Assembly: GCA_049520515.1 (NCBI GenBank)
Contig: JBEKPS010000008.1
Span: 1-64,000 of the forward strand
Origin: JAFAMS01 sp049520515
GTDB taxonomy: Bacteria > Vulcanimicrobiota > Vulcanimicrobiia > Vulcanimicrobiales > Vulcanimicrobiaceae
Reading direction: 5' to 3'
Length of the DNA: 64,000 nt
The stretch's first letter is position 1. Every line of letters begins with the position of its first letter. Made by a program: the position numbers and the translations under genes. This document shows positions 1 to 8,444 of the stretch, piece by piece. The notes below the pieces were generated by a model that did no database searches, was not told the origin of the DNA, and saw only the letters and a list, made by a program, of their open reading frames with translations.

Positions 1-903
1 TCGCTGATGGACGCCGGCGTTCCGATCAAGAAGCACGTCGCGGGCGTCGCGATGGGACTCATCCTCAAAGGTAAGAAGCATCGCGTCATCACCGACATTC
101 AGGGCATCGAAGATGCGCTCGGTGAGATGGATTTCAAAGTCGCCGGCACGGTTGACGGCATCACCGCGATCCAAATGGACATCAAAGTCTCGGGGATCAC
201 GATCGAGATCATGCGCGAAGCGATGACGGAAGCGAAGAAATCGCGCTTGTTCATCATCGACAAGCTCAAGGAAACGATTGCGGAGCCGCGTGCCGAGCTT
301 TCGAGCTACGCACCGCGCATGCTGGTGCTGCAGATCAATCCCGAAAAGATCAAAGACGTCATCGGACCAGGCGGAAAGATCATCAACAAGATCATCGCCG
401 ACACCGGCGTCAAGATCGACATCGAGAACGATGGCCGCGTGTTCATCGCATCGCCGGATGGCGAAGGCGCGAACAAAGCCAAGCTGATGGTCGAAGCGCT
501 CACCAAAGAAGTGGCAGTCGGCGAAACGTACCTCGGTACGGTCACGCGACTGATGAACTTCGGAGCATTCGTCGCATTCTTGCCGGGCAAAGAAGGCCTC
601 GTCCATATCAGCCAGCTCGCGCCGAATCGCGTCGAGAAGGTTGAGGACGTCGTCAAGATCGGCGATCAGATCATGGTCAAAGTGATGGAAGTAGATTCGC
701 AAGGCCGGGTCAATCTCTCACGCAAGGCCGTGCTCAACGGCGATGCCGGAATTCCCGACGACTACCAGTCGCGTGGTCCGCGTCCGGAAGGCGGCGGCGG
801 CGGTGGCCGTCGCGGCGGAAATAACGGCGGCGGCAGTGGTGGTGGCGGTGGCGATCGCCTCGGTGCGCCCGCAGGCCGCACACGCCGGCGTCGACCAGAC
901 TAA
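1..903 (+). CDS. pnp: Polyribonucleotide nucleotidyltransferase (PNPase), C-terminal part; 5' end outside window
   Basis: This is the last 300 residues of PNPase, the phosphorolytic 3'-5' exoribonuclease of RNA turnover. The reading frame is open from base 1, so the start and first RNase PH domain lie upstream. Visible in order are the end of the second RNase PH domain (to about residue 100), a KH domain with the GPGG loop near residue 122, an S1 domain at about 174-245 (motifs GTVTRLMNFGAFV and GLVHISQL), and a low-complexity Gly/Arg tail from about 258 to the end. The Gly-rich tail is longer than in many PNPases and probably adds RNA binding (inference). A VOC-family frame starts close to or inside its 3' end. 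Identification is firm. Confidence 0.97.
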   Translation, partial: SLMDAGVPIKKHVAGVAMGLILKGKKHRVITDIQGIEDALGEMDFKVAGTVDGITAIQMDIKVSGITIEIMREAMTEAKKSRLFIIDKLKETIAEPRAELSSYAPRMLVLQINPEKIKDVIGPGGKIINKIIADTGVKIDIENDGRVFIASPDGEGANKAKLMVEALTKEVAVGETYLGTVTRLMNFGAFVAFLPGKEGLVHISQLAPNRVEKVEDVVKIGDQIMVKVMEVDSQGRVNLSRKAVLNGDAGIPDDYQSRGPRPEGGGGGGRRGGNNGGGSGGGGGDRLGAPAGRTRRRRPD

Positions 904-929
904 CGCCCGACCGGCTCGTATTCGATCAT

Positions 930-1301
930 GTGGACCTCCGCGTGCGTAGCATTGCGGAGGCCACATTATTTTATGACGTCTTCATGCCGGCCGTCGGCAT
1001 GCATCACAAGCGCGCAATCGGCGATCACGTGCTCTACTATCGCAAAGCCGGCAAGAAACCGGCAGAGTGCATTGTGCTCTTCGAACAGCCGACACATACC
1101 GCGACGGAAACGGTGCTAGCATTCTATGCTGCAAACTACGACGAAGTCGACGCCGTCGCAAACACGATGAAGACGGCCGGCTTCACCGATATCGAAGGCC
1201 CGCAGCCCTATCCCGAATATTCGGAAACGTACTATGCGGCATTCTTCCGCGACCCGAGCGGCAACCGTCTCGAAATCGTCTGCCGCCGACCTGCTAGCTA
1301 G
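930..1301 (+). CDS. VOC (glyoxalase/bleomycin-resistance) family protein
   Basis: A 123-residue single-domain VOC fold protein. Visible are the N-terminal beta-strand DLRVRSIAEATLFYDVF, the middle strand segment, and the C-terminal FFRDPSGNRLEIV motif carrying the usual metal-ligand Glu of the family. The substrate cannot be told from sequence; the family includes glyoxalase I, fosfomycin/bleomycin resistance proteins and dioxygenases. The GTG at 930 is the first usual start, but the frame is open upstream through the pnp stop and codes a VOC-like LVFDHVDLRV stretch. Translation may therefore begin slightly earlier at an unusual codon overlapping pnp. It converges with the GNAT gene (4-bp overlap of the ends). 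Confidence 0.85.
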   Translation: MDLRVRSIAEATLFYDVFMPAVGMHHKRAIGDHVLYYRKAGKKPAECIVLFEQPTHTATETVLAFYAANYDEVDAVANTMKTAGFTDIEGPQPYPEYSETYYAAFFRDPSGNRLEIVCRRPAS

Positions 1302-1759
1302 GTGTTGCCCTTGTACGTCATGACGCGATCGGCGACGAAGCCCAGACTCTCGTAGAGCGAGCGAGCCATTTCGCTGGTGCGCAACGCGATGCGTGAATTG
1401 CCGCTCGTCTTGCACCAATCGAGCAGAACGTGCATAAGAGCGCGCCCGATCCCGTAACGCCGGTACGCCGGATCGACGTAGAGATGTTGAACGTACGCTT
1501 CTTTGCCGGCGAGATCGAACTCGCGCGGGCTCGTGTCGCGAATGCGGCAACTGACAGAACCGACGACCTTGCCATTGCTCTCTGCAACCCAGGAGCGCAT
1601 AATTCCCAGCTTGGTTGTCTCGCGCAGCCAGCGATGCGTAGCTTCGACCAGCGCTTCGCTCATTTTCGAATCGCCTGATTCTTCGGCCATCGTGACGCGG
1701 CGACGCGCAATCAGGTCGACGTCGTCCGGGCCGGCTTCGCGTATGGAAAACGTGGGCAT
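1298..1759 (-). CDS. GNAT-family N-acetyltransferase
   Basis: A 153-residue GNAT domain transferring an acetyl group from acetyl-CoA to an unknown amine. The diagnostic core is the beta4-alpha3 segment with the acetyl-CoA loop YRRYGIGRALM preceded by VQHLYVDPA, and the C-terminal SLYESLGF motif. An ATG 33 bases upstream (1792) would overlap the divergent ubiD start. The ATG at 1759 begins directly at the conserved MPTFSIREA strand and is preferred. The substrate is unknown. Confidence 0.85.
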   Translation of the reverse strand: MPTFSIREAGPDDVDLIARRRVTMAEESGDSKMSEALVEATHRWLRETTKLGIMRSWVAESNGKVVGSVSCRIRDTSPREFDLAGKEAYVQHLYVDPAYRRYGIGRALMHVLLDWCKTSGNSRIALRTSEMARSLYESLGFVADRVMTYKGNT

Positions 1760-1798
1760 TGACCGGGGTTTGTGAGGGGTGCGTCCAAGCATCCTGCG

Positions 1799-3319
1799 AT
1801 GCCCTTCGACTCATTGGATGCATTCGTTTCGGAATTGCAGCACCGCGGCGAGCTCGTCGAGATCTCCGCCGAAGTCGATCCGTATCTCGAAATCTCCGAG
1901 ATCACGAATCGCGTCGTCAAATCCGGCGGTCCGGCGCTCTTGTTCACGAACGTTCGCGGTTCCGACGTCCGTGTTCTGACGAATCAGTTCGGTAGCGAAC
2001 GCCGTATGGCGATGGCATTCGACGCACAGAGCTTGGACGAGGTCGCAACACGCTTGCGGCGTCTGCTCGATCTTTCCGTTCCCGAATCGCTCGCATCGCG
2101 CATCGCAAAGCTGGCATCGTTTGCACCGCTGATGAACGCGGTCCCGAAAACGGTCAACGGCGGTTCATGCCAAGACGTCGTGATCGAGGATCCCGACTTG
2201 AATGAGCTTCCAGTGCTCACGACGTGGCCGCTCGACGCTGGACCGTTCATCACGCTCGGCCTGGTCATCACGAGCGATCCGCAAACGCACGTGCAAAACA
2301 CCGGCGTCTACCGCATGCAGATCTTTGATTCGAAAACCGCAGGCATGCACTGGCAGCGTCACAAGCACGGTCGTGCGCAAGCCAAGAAGTGGGGCGAACG
2401 CGTTCCGGTCGCAGTTGCAATCGGAACCGATCCCGCCGTAACGTACGCCGCGACCGCGCCGCTGCCACCGATCGTCGACGAGCTTGCCTTTGCCGGAATC
2501 TTGCGCGGCAAGCCGGTGAAAGTGACGCATGCGAAAACGGTCGATCTCAAAGTACCGGCCGACGCCGAGTTCATTCTGGAAGGTTACGTCGACAACACCG
2601 ATCTGCGCACCGAAGGTCCGTTCGGCGATCACACCGGCGTCTATAGTCTCGCCGATCTCTATCCGACGTTTCATTGCACCGCGATCACGCATCGCCGCAA
2701 ACCGATCTGGGCCGCGACCGTCGTCGGCAAACCGCCGATGGAAGACGCGTGGCTCGGAAAAGCGACCGAGCGCATCTTCTTGCCGCTCTTGCAGATGGTC
2801 GTGCCGGAGATCGTCGATTACAATCTTCCGGTCGAAGGCGGTTTTCACAATCTCTGCATTGTTTCGATTCGCAAGTCATATCCGGGACACGCGTTCAAAG
2901 TAATGAACGCGCTCTGGGGTCTGGGCCACATGATGATGTTGACCCGTACACTGCTCGTCGTCGACGCCGACATCGACGTGCACGATATTCGTCAAGTCGC
3001 GTGGTTCGCGTTGAATAACGTCGACGCAAAGCGCGATCTAATCGTCATGCCGGGTCCCGTCGACGATCTCGATCACAGCGGTTCGTACCTCGCTGCACTC
3101 GGTCACAAGATCGGGGTCGACGCCACGCGCAAGGGCCCGGGCGAAGGCTACGAGCGCGAGTGGCCGCCTGATATGGTGATGGACGAAGCGACGCGCGGCT
3201 TGGTCAGCTCACGCTGGAAGGAGTACGGGTTGGACAGCGTTCTAGAGCGCAAGAGCGTCTCGAATTCGTGGTCTGGCCAAGGTCCGGACGCGCTTGGACG
3301 CTTGTTGGATCATCCATAA
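1799..3319 (+). CDS. ubiD: UbiD-family decarboxylase
   Basis: A 506-residue member of the prenylated-FMN-dependent UbiD family, which reversibly decarboxylates aromatic or unsaturated acids, classically in quinone biosynthesis. Visible are the N-terminal domain, the prFMN-binding middle region and the hallmark R-x-EGPFGDHTG motif near residue 270, including the catalytic Glu. Length fits the family (about 490-520). The ATG at 1799 is chosen because the protein then starts MPFDSLDAF; an ATG at 1772 would only add nine unlikely residues. It is followed after four bases by a UbiA-type prenyltransferase, so a role in ubiquinone or (futalosine-route) menaquinone head-group processing is the best inference. 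UbiX, which makes the cofactor, is not in the window. Confidence 0.92.
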   Translation: MPFDSLDAFVSELQHRGELVEISAEVDPYLEISEITNRVVKSGGPALLFTNVRGSDVRVLTNQFGSERRMAMAFDAQSLDEVATRLRRLLDLSVPESLASRIAKLASFAPLMNAVPKTVNGGSCQDVVIEDPDLNELPVLTTWPLDAGPFITLGLVITSDPQTHVQNTGVYRMQIFDSKTAGMHWQRHKHGRAQAKKWGERVPVAVAIGTDPAVTYAATAPLPPIVDELAFAGILRGKPVKVTHAKTVDLKVPADAEFILEGYVDNTDLRTEGPFGDHTGVYSLADLYPTFHCTAITHRRKPIWAATVVGKPPMEDAWLGKATERIFLPLLQMVVPEIVDYNLPVEGGFHNLCIVSIRKSYPGHAFKVMNALWGLGHMMMLTRTLLVVDADIDVHDIRQVAWFALNNVDAKRDLIVMPGPVDDLDHSGSYLAALGHKIGVDATRKGPGEGYEREWPPDMVMDEATRGLVSSRWKEYGLDSVLERKSVSNSWSGQGPDALGRLLDHP

Positions 3320-3323
3320 CCGC

Positions 3324-4181
3324 ATGCACTATCTTCGCCTCTTTCTACGCGACATTCGCATCGAGCACACGCTCTTCGGTTTGCCATTTGCGTACGTCGG
3401 CGCGGTGATGGGCGCGCGCGGAATGCCGACGCTCGCACAAATGTTTTGGATTACGGTTGCGGTCGCGGGTGCGCGCACCGCAGCTATGGCCGCGAATAGA
3501 TTTTTCGATCGCACGATCGATGCGAAGAATCCGCGCACGAAAAACCGTCCCACCGCGAGCGGCGCGCTGCCGCCGTCGGTGATGGCGACCGCGATCGTCG
3601 TCGGCTTGCTGGTGACGTTGCTTGCGGCCTGGCAGCTCAATCCGCTGTGCGTCGCGTTGCTTCCGATTGCCGGGCTCGCGCTGATCGTCTATCCGCTCTG
3701 CAAGCGCTTCACATGGGCGTCGCATTTCTTGCTAGGTGCGGTTGACGGCTTTGCGCCGCTGGGTGCCTTTGTCGCGGTCACCGGCACGATTACGTTTCCG
3801 GCCGTGCTGCTCTTCGTCGCGGTCACGATCTGGGTCGCCGGCTTCGACATTCTCTACGCGTTGATGGACTACGACGTCGACGTCGCGCAGAATCTGCGCT
3901 CCGTGCCGGTGCGTTTTGGTGTGCGCGTGAGCCGAACGCTTCCAATCGTGCTGCACGTCTTGATGGTACTGAGCCTGTGGTCGGCCGGCATTCTGGCGGG
4001 CGCGACGCCGATTTATTTCGTGGGCGTCTTGCTCGCCGTGCTGCTTGTCGTATATGAGAGCAGACTGATCGCGTTTGCATCGAATATCTTCGCGCTCAAC
4101 GATCGCGTCTTGGTGACGAACATGGCCTTCTCCGTAGGATTTTTAGCGACGACCGTCGTCGCATACGTCGCGAAGCGATGA
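3324..4181 (+). CDS. ubiA: UbiA-type polyprenyltransferase (4-hydroxybenzoate or futalosine-pathway type)
   Basis: A 285-residue integral membrane prenyltransferase with about eight or nine hydrophobic helices. The first Asp-rich Mg-diphosphate motif is NRFFDRTIDAKNPRT near residue 58; the second is the DYDVD region near residue 182. These bind the polyprenyl diphosphate, and the enzyme attaches it to an aromatic acid. The start at 3324 (MHYLRLFLRD) avoids overlap with ubiD. Pairing with ubiD means prenylation then decarboxylation of the same ring. Whether the product is a ubiquinone or a menaquinone precursor (MqnP-like) cannot be decided here. Confidence 0.88.
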   Translation: MHYLRLFLRDIRIEHTLFGLPFAYVGAVMGARGMPTLAQMFWITVAVAGARTAAMAANRFFDRTIDAKNPRTKNRPTASGALPPSVMATAIVVGLLVTLLAAWQLNPLCVALLPIAGLALIVYPLCKRFTWASHFLLGAVDGFAPLGAFVAVTGTITFPAVLLFVAVTIWVAGFDILYALMDYDVDVAQNLRSVPVRFGVRVSRTLPIVLHVLMVLSLWSAGILAGATPIYFVGVLLAVLLVVYESRLIAFASNIFALNDRVLVTNMAFSVGFLATTVVAYVAKR

Positions 4182-5335
4182 CGAAGCGCCGCGCATTTCT
4201 GGGCGGCGCGGCATCGCTCGCAGCCGCAGCGGCAGCATCCCCTGCATCGGCGCAGCTCGCACCGCTTGCGAGTATCGCAGTGATGGGACCCGAAAGCGGG
4301 GCGCAAGCGCAGCTCGGGCAGCAGATGATCAACGGCGTGCGCGGGTGCTTCGATGACATCAACGGTTTGCGAACGACCGTCTCGACACGCTTTTGGGCCG
4401 TTCGCCCGCTCGACGACCAGAACGTGCTCGCGAATGCGCTGCTCGTCTCGCGCTTTGCGATCGACGACCAAACTCAATGCGGTGCAGTCGGACATCTGAG
4501 CGGCAAGATCACGAGCCAAGTCCTGCGATACTATGCCGACGCGAACATGCCGTTGATCGTCCCGGCTGCGACGACCGATTCGATCACCGCGCAGGGTTAC
4601 CGCAACGTTTTCCGTCTGACGACCAAAGACTCGATCGAAGGGACGCTGCACGCAAAATTTGTCGCTGCAGAAAAGCGGGGCAAAAAAGTCGCGGTCGTCT
4701 ACCTGGATGGCGACTATGGACCTGAGGTCGCCGCCACGTTTCTCAAACAAACCAGCGGCGACGGCTTGAATCCAATCGACGTCAGACTCTCGAACGACCG
4801 TCCGGACATCGAGGGCGCAGCCACGACGATCGTTCAGTCGCAGGCCGATCTCGTTTTCTTTGCGGGCTTGGCACCGGTACTCGGCCGCCTGATTCCGGCG
4901 CTGCGGAGCGCGGGCTGGAACGGACAGTTCGATGGCTCGGCCGCGTTCTTTGACCCCGGACTCTGGCCGTCGTACGGCAAACAGATCGATGGCTTGATCG
5001 TCTCAACCTCGATGCCGCCGCTCCAAATCGTCCCTGCCGCTCTCGCGATCAAATCGCAGTATGAAGGAACGTACGGCCCCATGTCGCCTATCGCGGCGTT
5101 TTCCTACGCCGCCGCGCAAATCTTCGTCACCGCCGTGCAGCGCTTCAGCTCGACCTCGCGTGTAATGGTTGCGCGCGCGATCGCGCAGCCAATTCCGATT
5201 CAGACGCTCGTCGGCACGTTTACGTTTGATGCGTTCGGCGATCCGATGGATCCCAACGTGTACTTCTATCGTCTCGAAGGCGGCACGTGGCACTACGTGC
5301 GTGCCGCGCATCCGTCGAGCTACATCGTCCGATGA
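4178..5335 (+). CDS. Periplasmic branched-chain amino acid-type substrate-binding protein (LivK/peripla_BP_6)
   Basis: A 385-residue exported type I periplasmic binding protein. It has a signal peptide with a twin-arginine-like start (KRRAFLGG, Ala-rich core, cleavage near ASAQ), then the ligand-binding lobes with GHLSGKITSQVLRYYADAN, VVYLDGDYGPE and LVFFAGLAP typical of LivJ/LivK relatives. Family members deliver amino acids, amides or aromatic acids to a Liv ABC transporter. The start overlaps the ubiA stop (ATGA), so it is translationally coupled to the quinone-type genes, which is an odd place for it. The livHMGF cluster at 43-48 kb has no binding protein of its own, so the two may partner (inference). 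Confidence 0.88.
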   Translation: MTKRRAFLGGAASLAAAAAASPASAQLAPLASIAVMGPESGAQAQLGQQMINGVRGCFDDINGLRTTVSTRFWAVRPLDDQNVLANALLVSRFAIDDQTQCGAVGHLSGKITSQVLRYYADANMPLIVPAATTDSITAQGYRNVFRLTTKDSIEGTLHAKFVAAEKRGKKVAVVYLDGDYGPEVAATFLKQTSGDGLNPIDVRLSNDRPDIEGAATTIVQSQADLVFFAGLAPVLGRLIPALRSAGWNGQFDGSAAFFDPGLWPSYGKQIDGLIVSTSMPPLQIVPAALAIKSQYEGTYGPMSPIAAFSYAAAQIFVTAVQRFSSTSRVMVARAIAQPIPIQTLVGTFTFDAFGDPMDPNVYFYRLEGGTWHYVRAAHPSSYIVR

Positions 5336-6642
5336 AAGATCCGCTGCTCAGCGGTCCTGAATCGCTACGCGATCCCGGCGAACGGAGTGGGATGATCTTT
5401 TGCATCTTCATGCTGCCGATCTCGCTTGCGATCATAGCTGCACTGCTGTCGGAAGCGATCACACCCTCGCGGCTCGTCTTGATCGCAGTCGGCGCGCTCT
5501 TGTACGTCTCGATCTCACGCGGACGCTTGCTCGGCGACAGCATTCACGTCCACGCCGGTCAGATGCCCCACGTTGCGAACTTGGTCGCAGATTGTGCGCG
5601 ACGGCTTGACGTCTCGCATCCGCAAGTCTTCATTCGCGATGACGTAAACGTTCCGATTGCCGCGGTCGGTGTCGCGGAACCCTACGCGCTCGTGATCTCG
5701 AGTCACTGGCTGCAGCACCTCAAGGATGACGAGCTTCGCTTCTTGATCACGCGCGAGCTCGTCCACATCCGCGCCGGACACACGCGTATCTCGTCGATTC
5801 TTTCGGTCAACGGGCGCGAAAATACACCGGTCTCGATCGTTTTCGGTGCCTACCTGCGTCGTACGGAGTACACCGCCGACCGTATCGCGCTATGCGCTAG
5901 CGGTTCAATTGAGAGCGCAATCATGGCAATCGCGATCGCGAGCTTCCACCATCTGGGACGCGAAGTCAACCTAGCCGTCGTCGCCGATCAGCTGCGTGAG
6001 CTGCGTTTGGAGCCGACGCTTCGCGCCGGCGAATGGTTGGGTTCGTCGCCATATGCAGCGCGCCGTATTGCCGGACTCTTGCAGTTTGCGTCGACACCGC
6101 TTGCGCAAATGTGGCTCCAGCGCTTTCAATCCGGTCCGATCGCGTTACCGCGACCACATGTCGAACCGGCGTCAGGCCGGGTCTTTGCCGGATGGTGGCG
6201 GCGCGCTGGTGCATGGCTGATCGATATCGCAGTCGTCAGCACGATCATCCCACAATTCATTACGCATACCGTGCAGGTCTCGGAGAACGGTAAGCATCTC
6301 GGCCTCCGAGAGGCGCTCCATTTCATGCCCGCAATGATGACCGGGATCATCTTCTCGCAGAGTCTCTTCTATCTTTGGGTCTATTCGGTCGTGCTCGTCG
6401 CGGTCGTCGGCCGTACGATCGGGATGATGATCCTTGATGTCCGAGTCGTTCGCGCCGATCTTGCCCGCCCGACGATCTGGAATTCGATTGCCCGCTATTT
6501 CTTTGCGGCAGCAAGCCTGGTGTTTGTCTTCCCAATCTTCATCTGGGGCCTGCGGCGCATTCAACCCTACGACCGGCTTTCGGGGACGCGTCTCGTCAGC
6601 GCTAGCGCTCGGCTCGAATCGCAACCCGCCCTCACCCAGTAG
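5332..6642 (+). CDS. RDD-domain membrane protein with a degenerate M48-like peptidase domain
   Basis: A 436-residue two-domain protein. Residues about 1-270 look like an M48/HtpX-type metallopeptidase domain: two hydrophobic helices near the start, then the helix FLITRELVHIRAGH near residue 136-149 and the downstream RRTEYTADRIAL motif that normally carries the third zinc ligand. The zinc signature HExxH reads RELVH, so the first His is Arg and proteolysis is probably lost. Residues about 283-430 are an RDD domain with several membrane helices (AGWWRRAGAWLIDI, VGRTIGMMILDVRVV). The start ATG overlaps the stop of the binding-protein gene. Function is unknown; a membrane scaffold or transport role is possible. 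Confidence 0.75.
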   Translation: MKDPLLSGPESLRDPGERSGMIFCIFMLPISLAIIAALLSEAITPSRLVLIAVGALLYVSISRGRLLGDSIHVHAGQMPHVANLVADCARRLDVSHPQVFIRDDVNVPIAAVGVAEPYALVISSHWLQHLKDDELRFLITRELVHIRAGHTRISSILSVNGRENTPVSIVFGAYLRRTEYTADRIALCASGSIESAIMAIAIASFHHLGREVNLAVVADQLRELRLEPTLRAGEWLGSSPYAARRIAGLLQFASTPLAQMWLQRFQSGPIALPRPHVEPASGRVFAGWWRRAGAWLIDIAVVSTIIPQFITHTVQVSENGKHLGLREALHFMPAMMTGIIFSQSLFYLWVYSVVLVAVVGRTIGMMILDVRVVRADLARPTIWNSIARYFFAAASLVFVFPIFIWGLRRIQPYDRLSGTRLVSASARLESQPALTQ

Positions 6643-6684
6643 CGTCTTGTGGTCCGCAAAGTCGACTGAACGAAAGGAGCCCTC

Positions 6685-7665
6685 GTGAACGCGATCGTCA
6701 TCGAAAAGGTTGGCGGCCCCGAAGTTTTGACATTCAAGGAGATCCCCAAACCGACTCCGCGGACGGGCGAAGTGCTGATCAAGATCGGTGCAGCCGGCAT
6801 CAATTACATCGATACGTACTTCCGCTCCGGCATGTACAAGAAGGACACGCCGTTCACGGCCGGACAGGAGGGCGCCGGTACGATCGAAGCGGTCGGTGAC
6901 GGCACCGATCTTGCCAAGGAAAACATGAAGATCGGCGATCGCGTCGTCTTCATTTTCTTCGCCGGAACATATGCGGAATACGCCGTCGTCCCGGTCGAGA
7001 AGCTGATTCCAATTCCGGACGGCGTTTCATTTGCCGATGCGTGCGTCGCGATGGTGCAAGGCATGACCGCACATTATTTGAGCGTTGACACGTATCCGAT
7101 CAAGCAAGGCGATACGGTACTCATCCACGCAGCCGCAGGCGGTGTCGGACAATTGCTCGTGCAGATGGCGAAAATGCGCGGTGCGCGCGTAATCGGCACG
7201 GTCGGCAGCGAGGCGAAGGCCAAACTTGCACGCGGTGACGGTGCCGACGAAACGATCGACTACGCGAAGCAAGACTTCGAGGCCGAGGTCAAACGGCTCA
7301 CCAATAACGCGGGCGTTCCGGTCGTGTATGATGGCGTCGGCAAGACCACGTTCGAGAAGAGTCTCAATTGTCTCTCGCCGCGCGGTTACATGGTGCTCTA
7401 CGGTGCATCGAGCGGCGCGGTGCCGCCGTTCAACTTGGCGGAGCTCGCGCCAAAAGGTTCGCTCTACATCACGCGGCCGACAATCGTGAACTACACGCGC
7501 ACGCGCAAAGAATTGCTCTGGCGCGCGGGCGAGGTGCTCGACATGATCAAAAGCGGAAAACTCAAGATCCGCCACGGCGGCGAGTACAAGTTGGCCGAGG
7601 CTGAACGCGCACACCGCGATCTCGAAGCCCGCAAGACGACCGGGAAGCTCATCCTCACGCCATAA
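6685..7665 (+). CDS. qor: NADPH:quinone oxidoreductase, zinc-free MDR family
   Basis: A 326-residue medium-chain dehydrogenase/reductase of the quinone reductase (QOR/CrtF-like) branch. Visible are the GroES-like N-terminal domain (NYIDTYFRSGMY), the family signature HAAAGGVGQLLVQMAK near residue 150 for NADPH binding, and no zinc-ligand Cys cluster. It reduces quinones or enones using NADPH. A GTG start at 6685 is preceded by AAAGGAG, a good ribosome-binding site. The stop overlaps the tryptophan dioxygenase start (TAATG), so the two are coupled. Confidence 0.9.
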   Translation: MNAIVIEKVGGPEVLTFKEIPKPTPRTGEVLIKIGAAGINYIDTYFRSGMYKKDTPFTAGQEGAGTIEAVGDGTDLAKENMKIGDRVVFIFFAGTYAEYAVVPVEKLIPIPDGVSFADACVAMVQGMTAHYLSVDTYPIKQGDTVLIHAAAGGVGQLLVQMAKMRGARVIGTVGSEAKAKLARGDGADETIDYAKQDFEAEVKRLTNNAGVPVVYDGVGKTTFEKSLNCLSPRGYMVLYGASSGAVPPFNLAELAPKGSLYITRPTIVNYTRTRKELLWRAGEVLDMIKSGKLKIRHGGEYKLAEAERAHRDLEARKTTGKLILTP

Positions 7666-8444
7666 TGGACGGCAAGCTGACCTACAGCTCGTATCTCAAC
7701 ATCGATGAGCTGCTGGCGCTGCAGCGCCAGCAGTCGGAGCCTGCGCATCACGACGAGATGCTCTTCATCATCATCCATCAAGTGTACGAGCTCTGGTTCA
7801 AGCAGATGCTGCACGAAGTCGAAGCGGTCGTGCGTTATCTCAATGCCGACGATCCGCTCAAAGCTTCGCGCGCTTTTGCGCGCATTCACGCGGTGCAGCG
7901 CGTCATCGAGCAGCAAGTCGACGTTCTCGAGACGATGACGCCTCACGAGTTCAACGCTTTCCGCAATCTACTCAATCCGGCTAGTGGCTTTCAATCCGTC
8001 CAATTTCGCGAGCTCGAATTCATGTGCGGCGTCGGCAAGACTGCATATCTCGAGCTCCTCGAACAAAATGATGCCGAACGCCTGCGCCTCGAGCGGCGGC
8101 TAAACGAGCCGACCGTCTACGATGCGCTCAAGAGCTTTCTCGGGCGGCGCGGATACAACACCGGCGACCACGACGCACTGCTCGAAACCTTTCGCGCGAT
8201 CTACGATGACGCCGACAGCAACGTCGACCTTTACATGTTGCTCGAGGCGTTTATCGAGTTCGACGAACGCTTCTTGCTCTGGCGTGGACGGCACATTCGG
8301 ATGGTCGAGCGCATGATCGGCTTCAAGCCCGGTACCGGTGGTTCGATGGGCGTGCGCTACCTGGAGACGACGTTGCAGAAGAAATTCTTCCCCGAGCTTT
8401 GGGAAGTCCGCACGATTCTCGGAACGGAGGTCCCGGTCAAATGA
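7665..8444 (+). CDS. kynA: Tryptophan 2,3-dioxygenase
   Basis: A 259-residue heme enzyme opening the indole ring of tryptophan to N-formylkynurenine, first step of the kynurenine pathway. Diagnostic segments are FIIIHQVYELWFKQML near the N-terminus, the substrate-binding NLLNPASGFQS, and GRHIRMVERMIG followed by GTGGSMGVRYL, which contains the proximal heme His (near residue 209) and the GTGGS loop. Length is slightly short of the 270-290 typical in bacteria but all core elements are present. It overlaps the kynureninase start by 4 bp. No arylformamidase gene lies between or beside them. Confidence 0.96.
   Translation: MDGKLTYSSYLNIDELLALQRQQSEPAHHDEMLFIIIHQVYELWFKQMLHEVEAVVRYLNADDPLKASRAFARIHAVQRVIEQQVDVLETMTPHEFNAFRNLLNPASGFQSVQFRELEFMCGVGKTAYLELLEQNDAERLRLERRLNEPTVYDALKSFLGRRGYNTGDHDALLETFRAIYDDADSNVDLYMLLEAFIEFDERFLLWRGRHIRMVERMIGFKPGTGGSMGVRYLETTLQKKFFPELWEVRTILGTEVPVK

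Noticed and set aside
780..900. GGC/GGT repeat near the pnp end as a tandem repeat locus
   Set aside because: It simply encodes the Gly-rich tail of PNPase with mixed codons; no regular unit.
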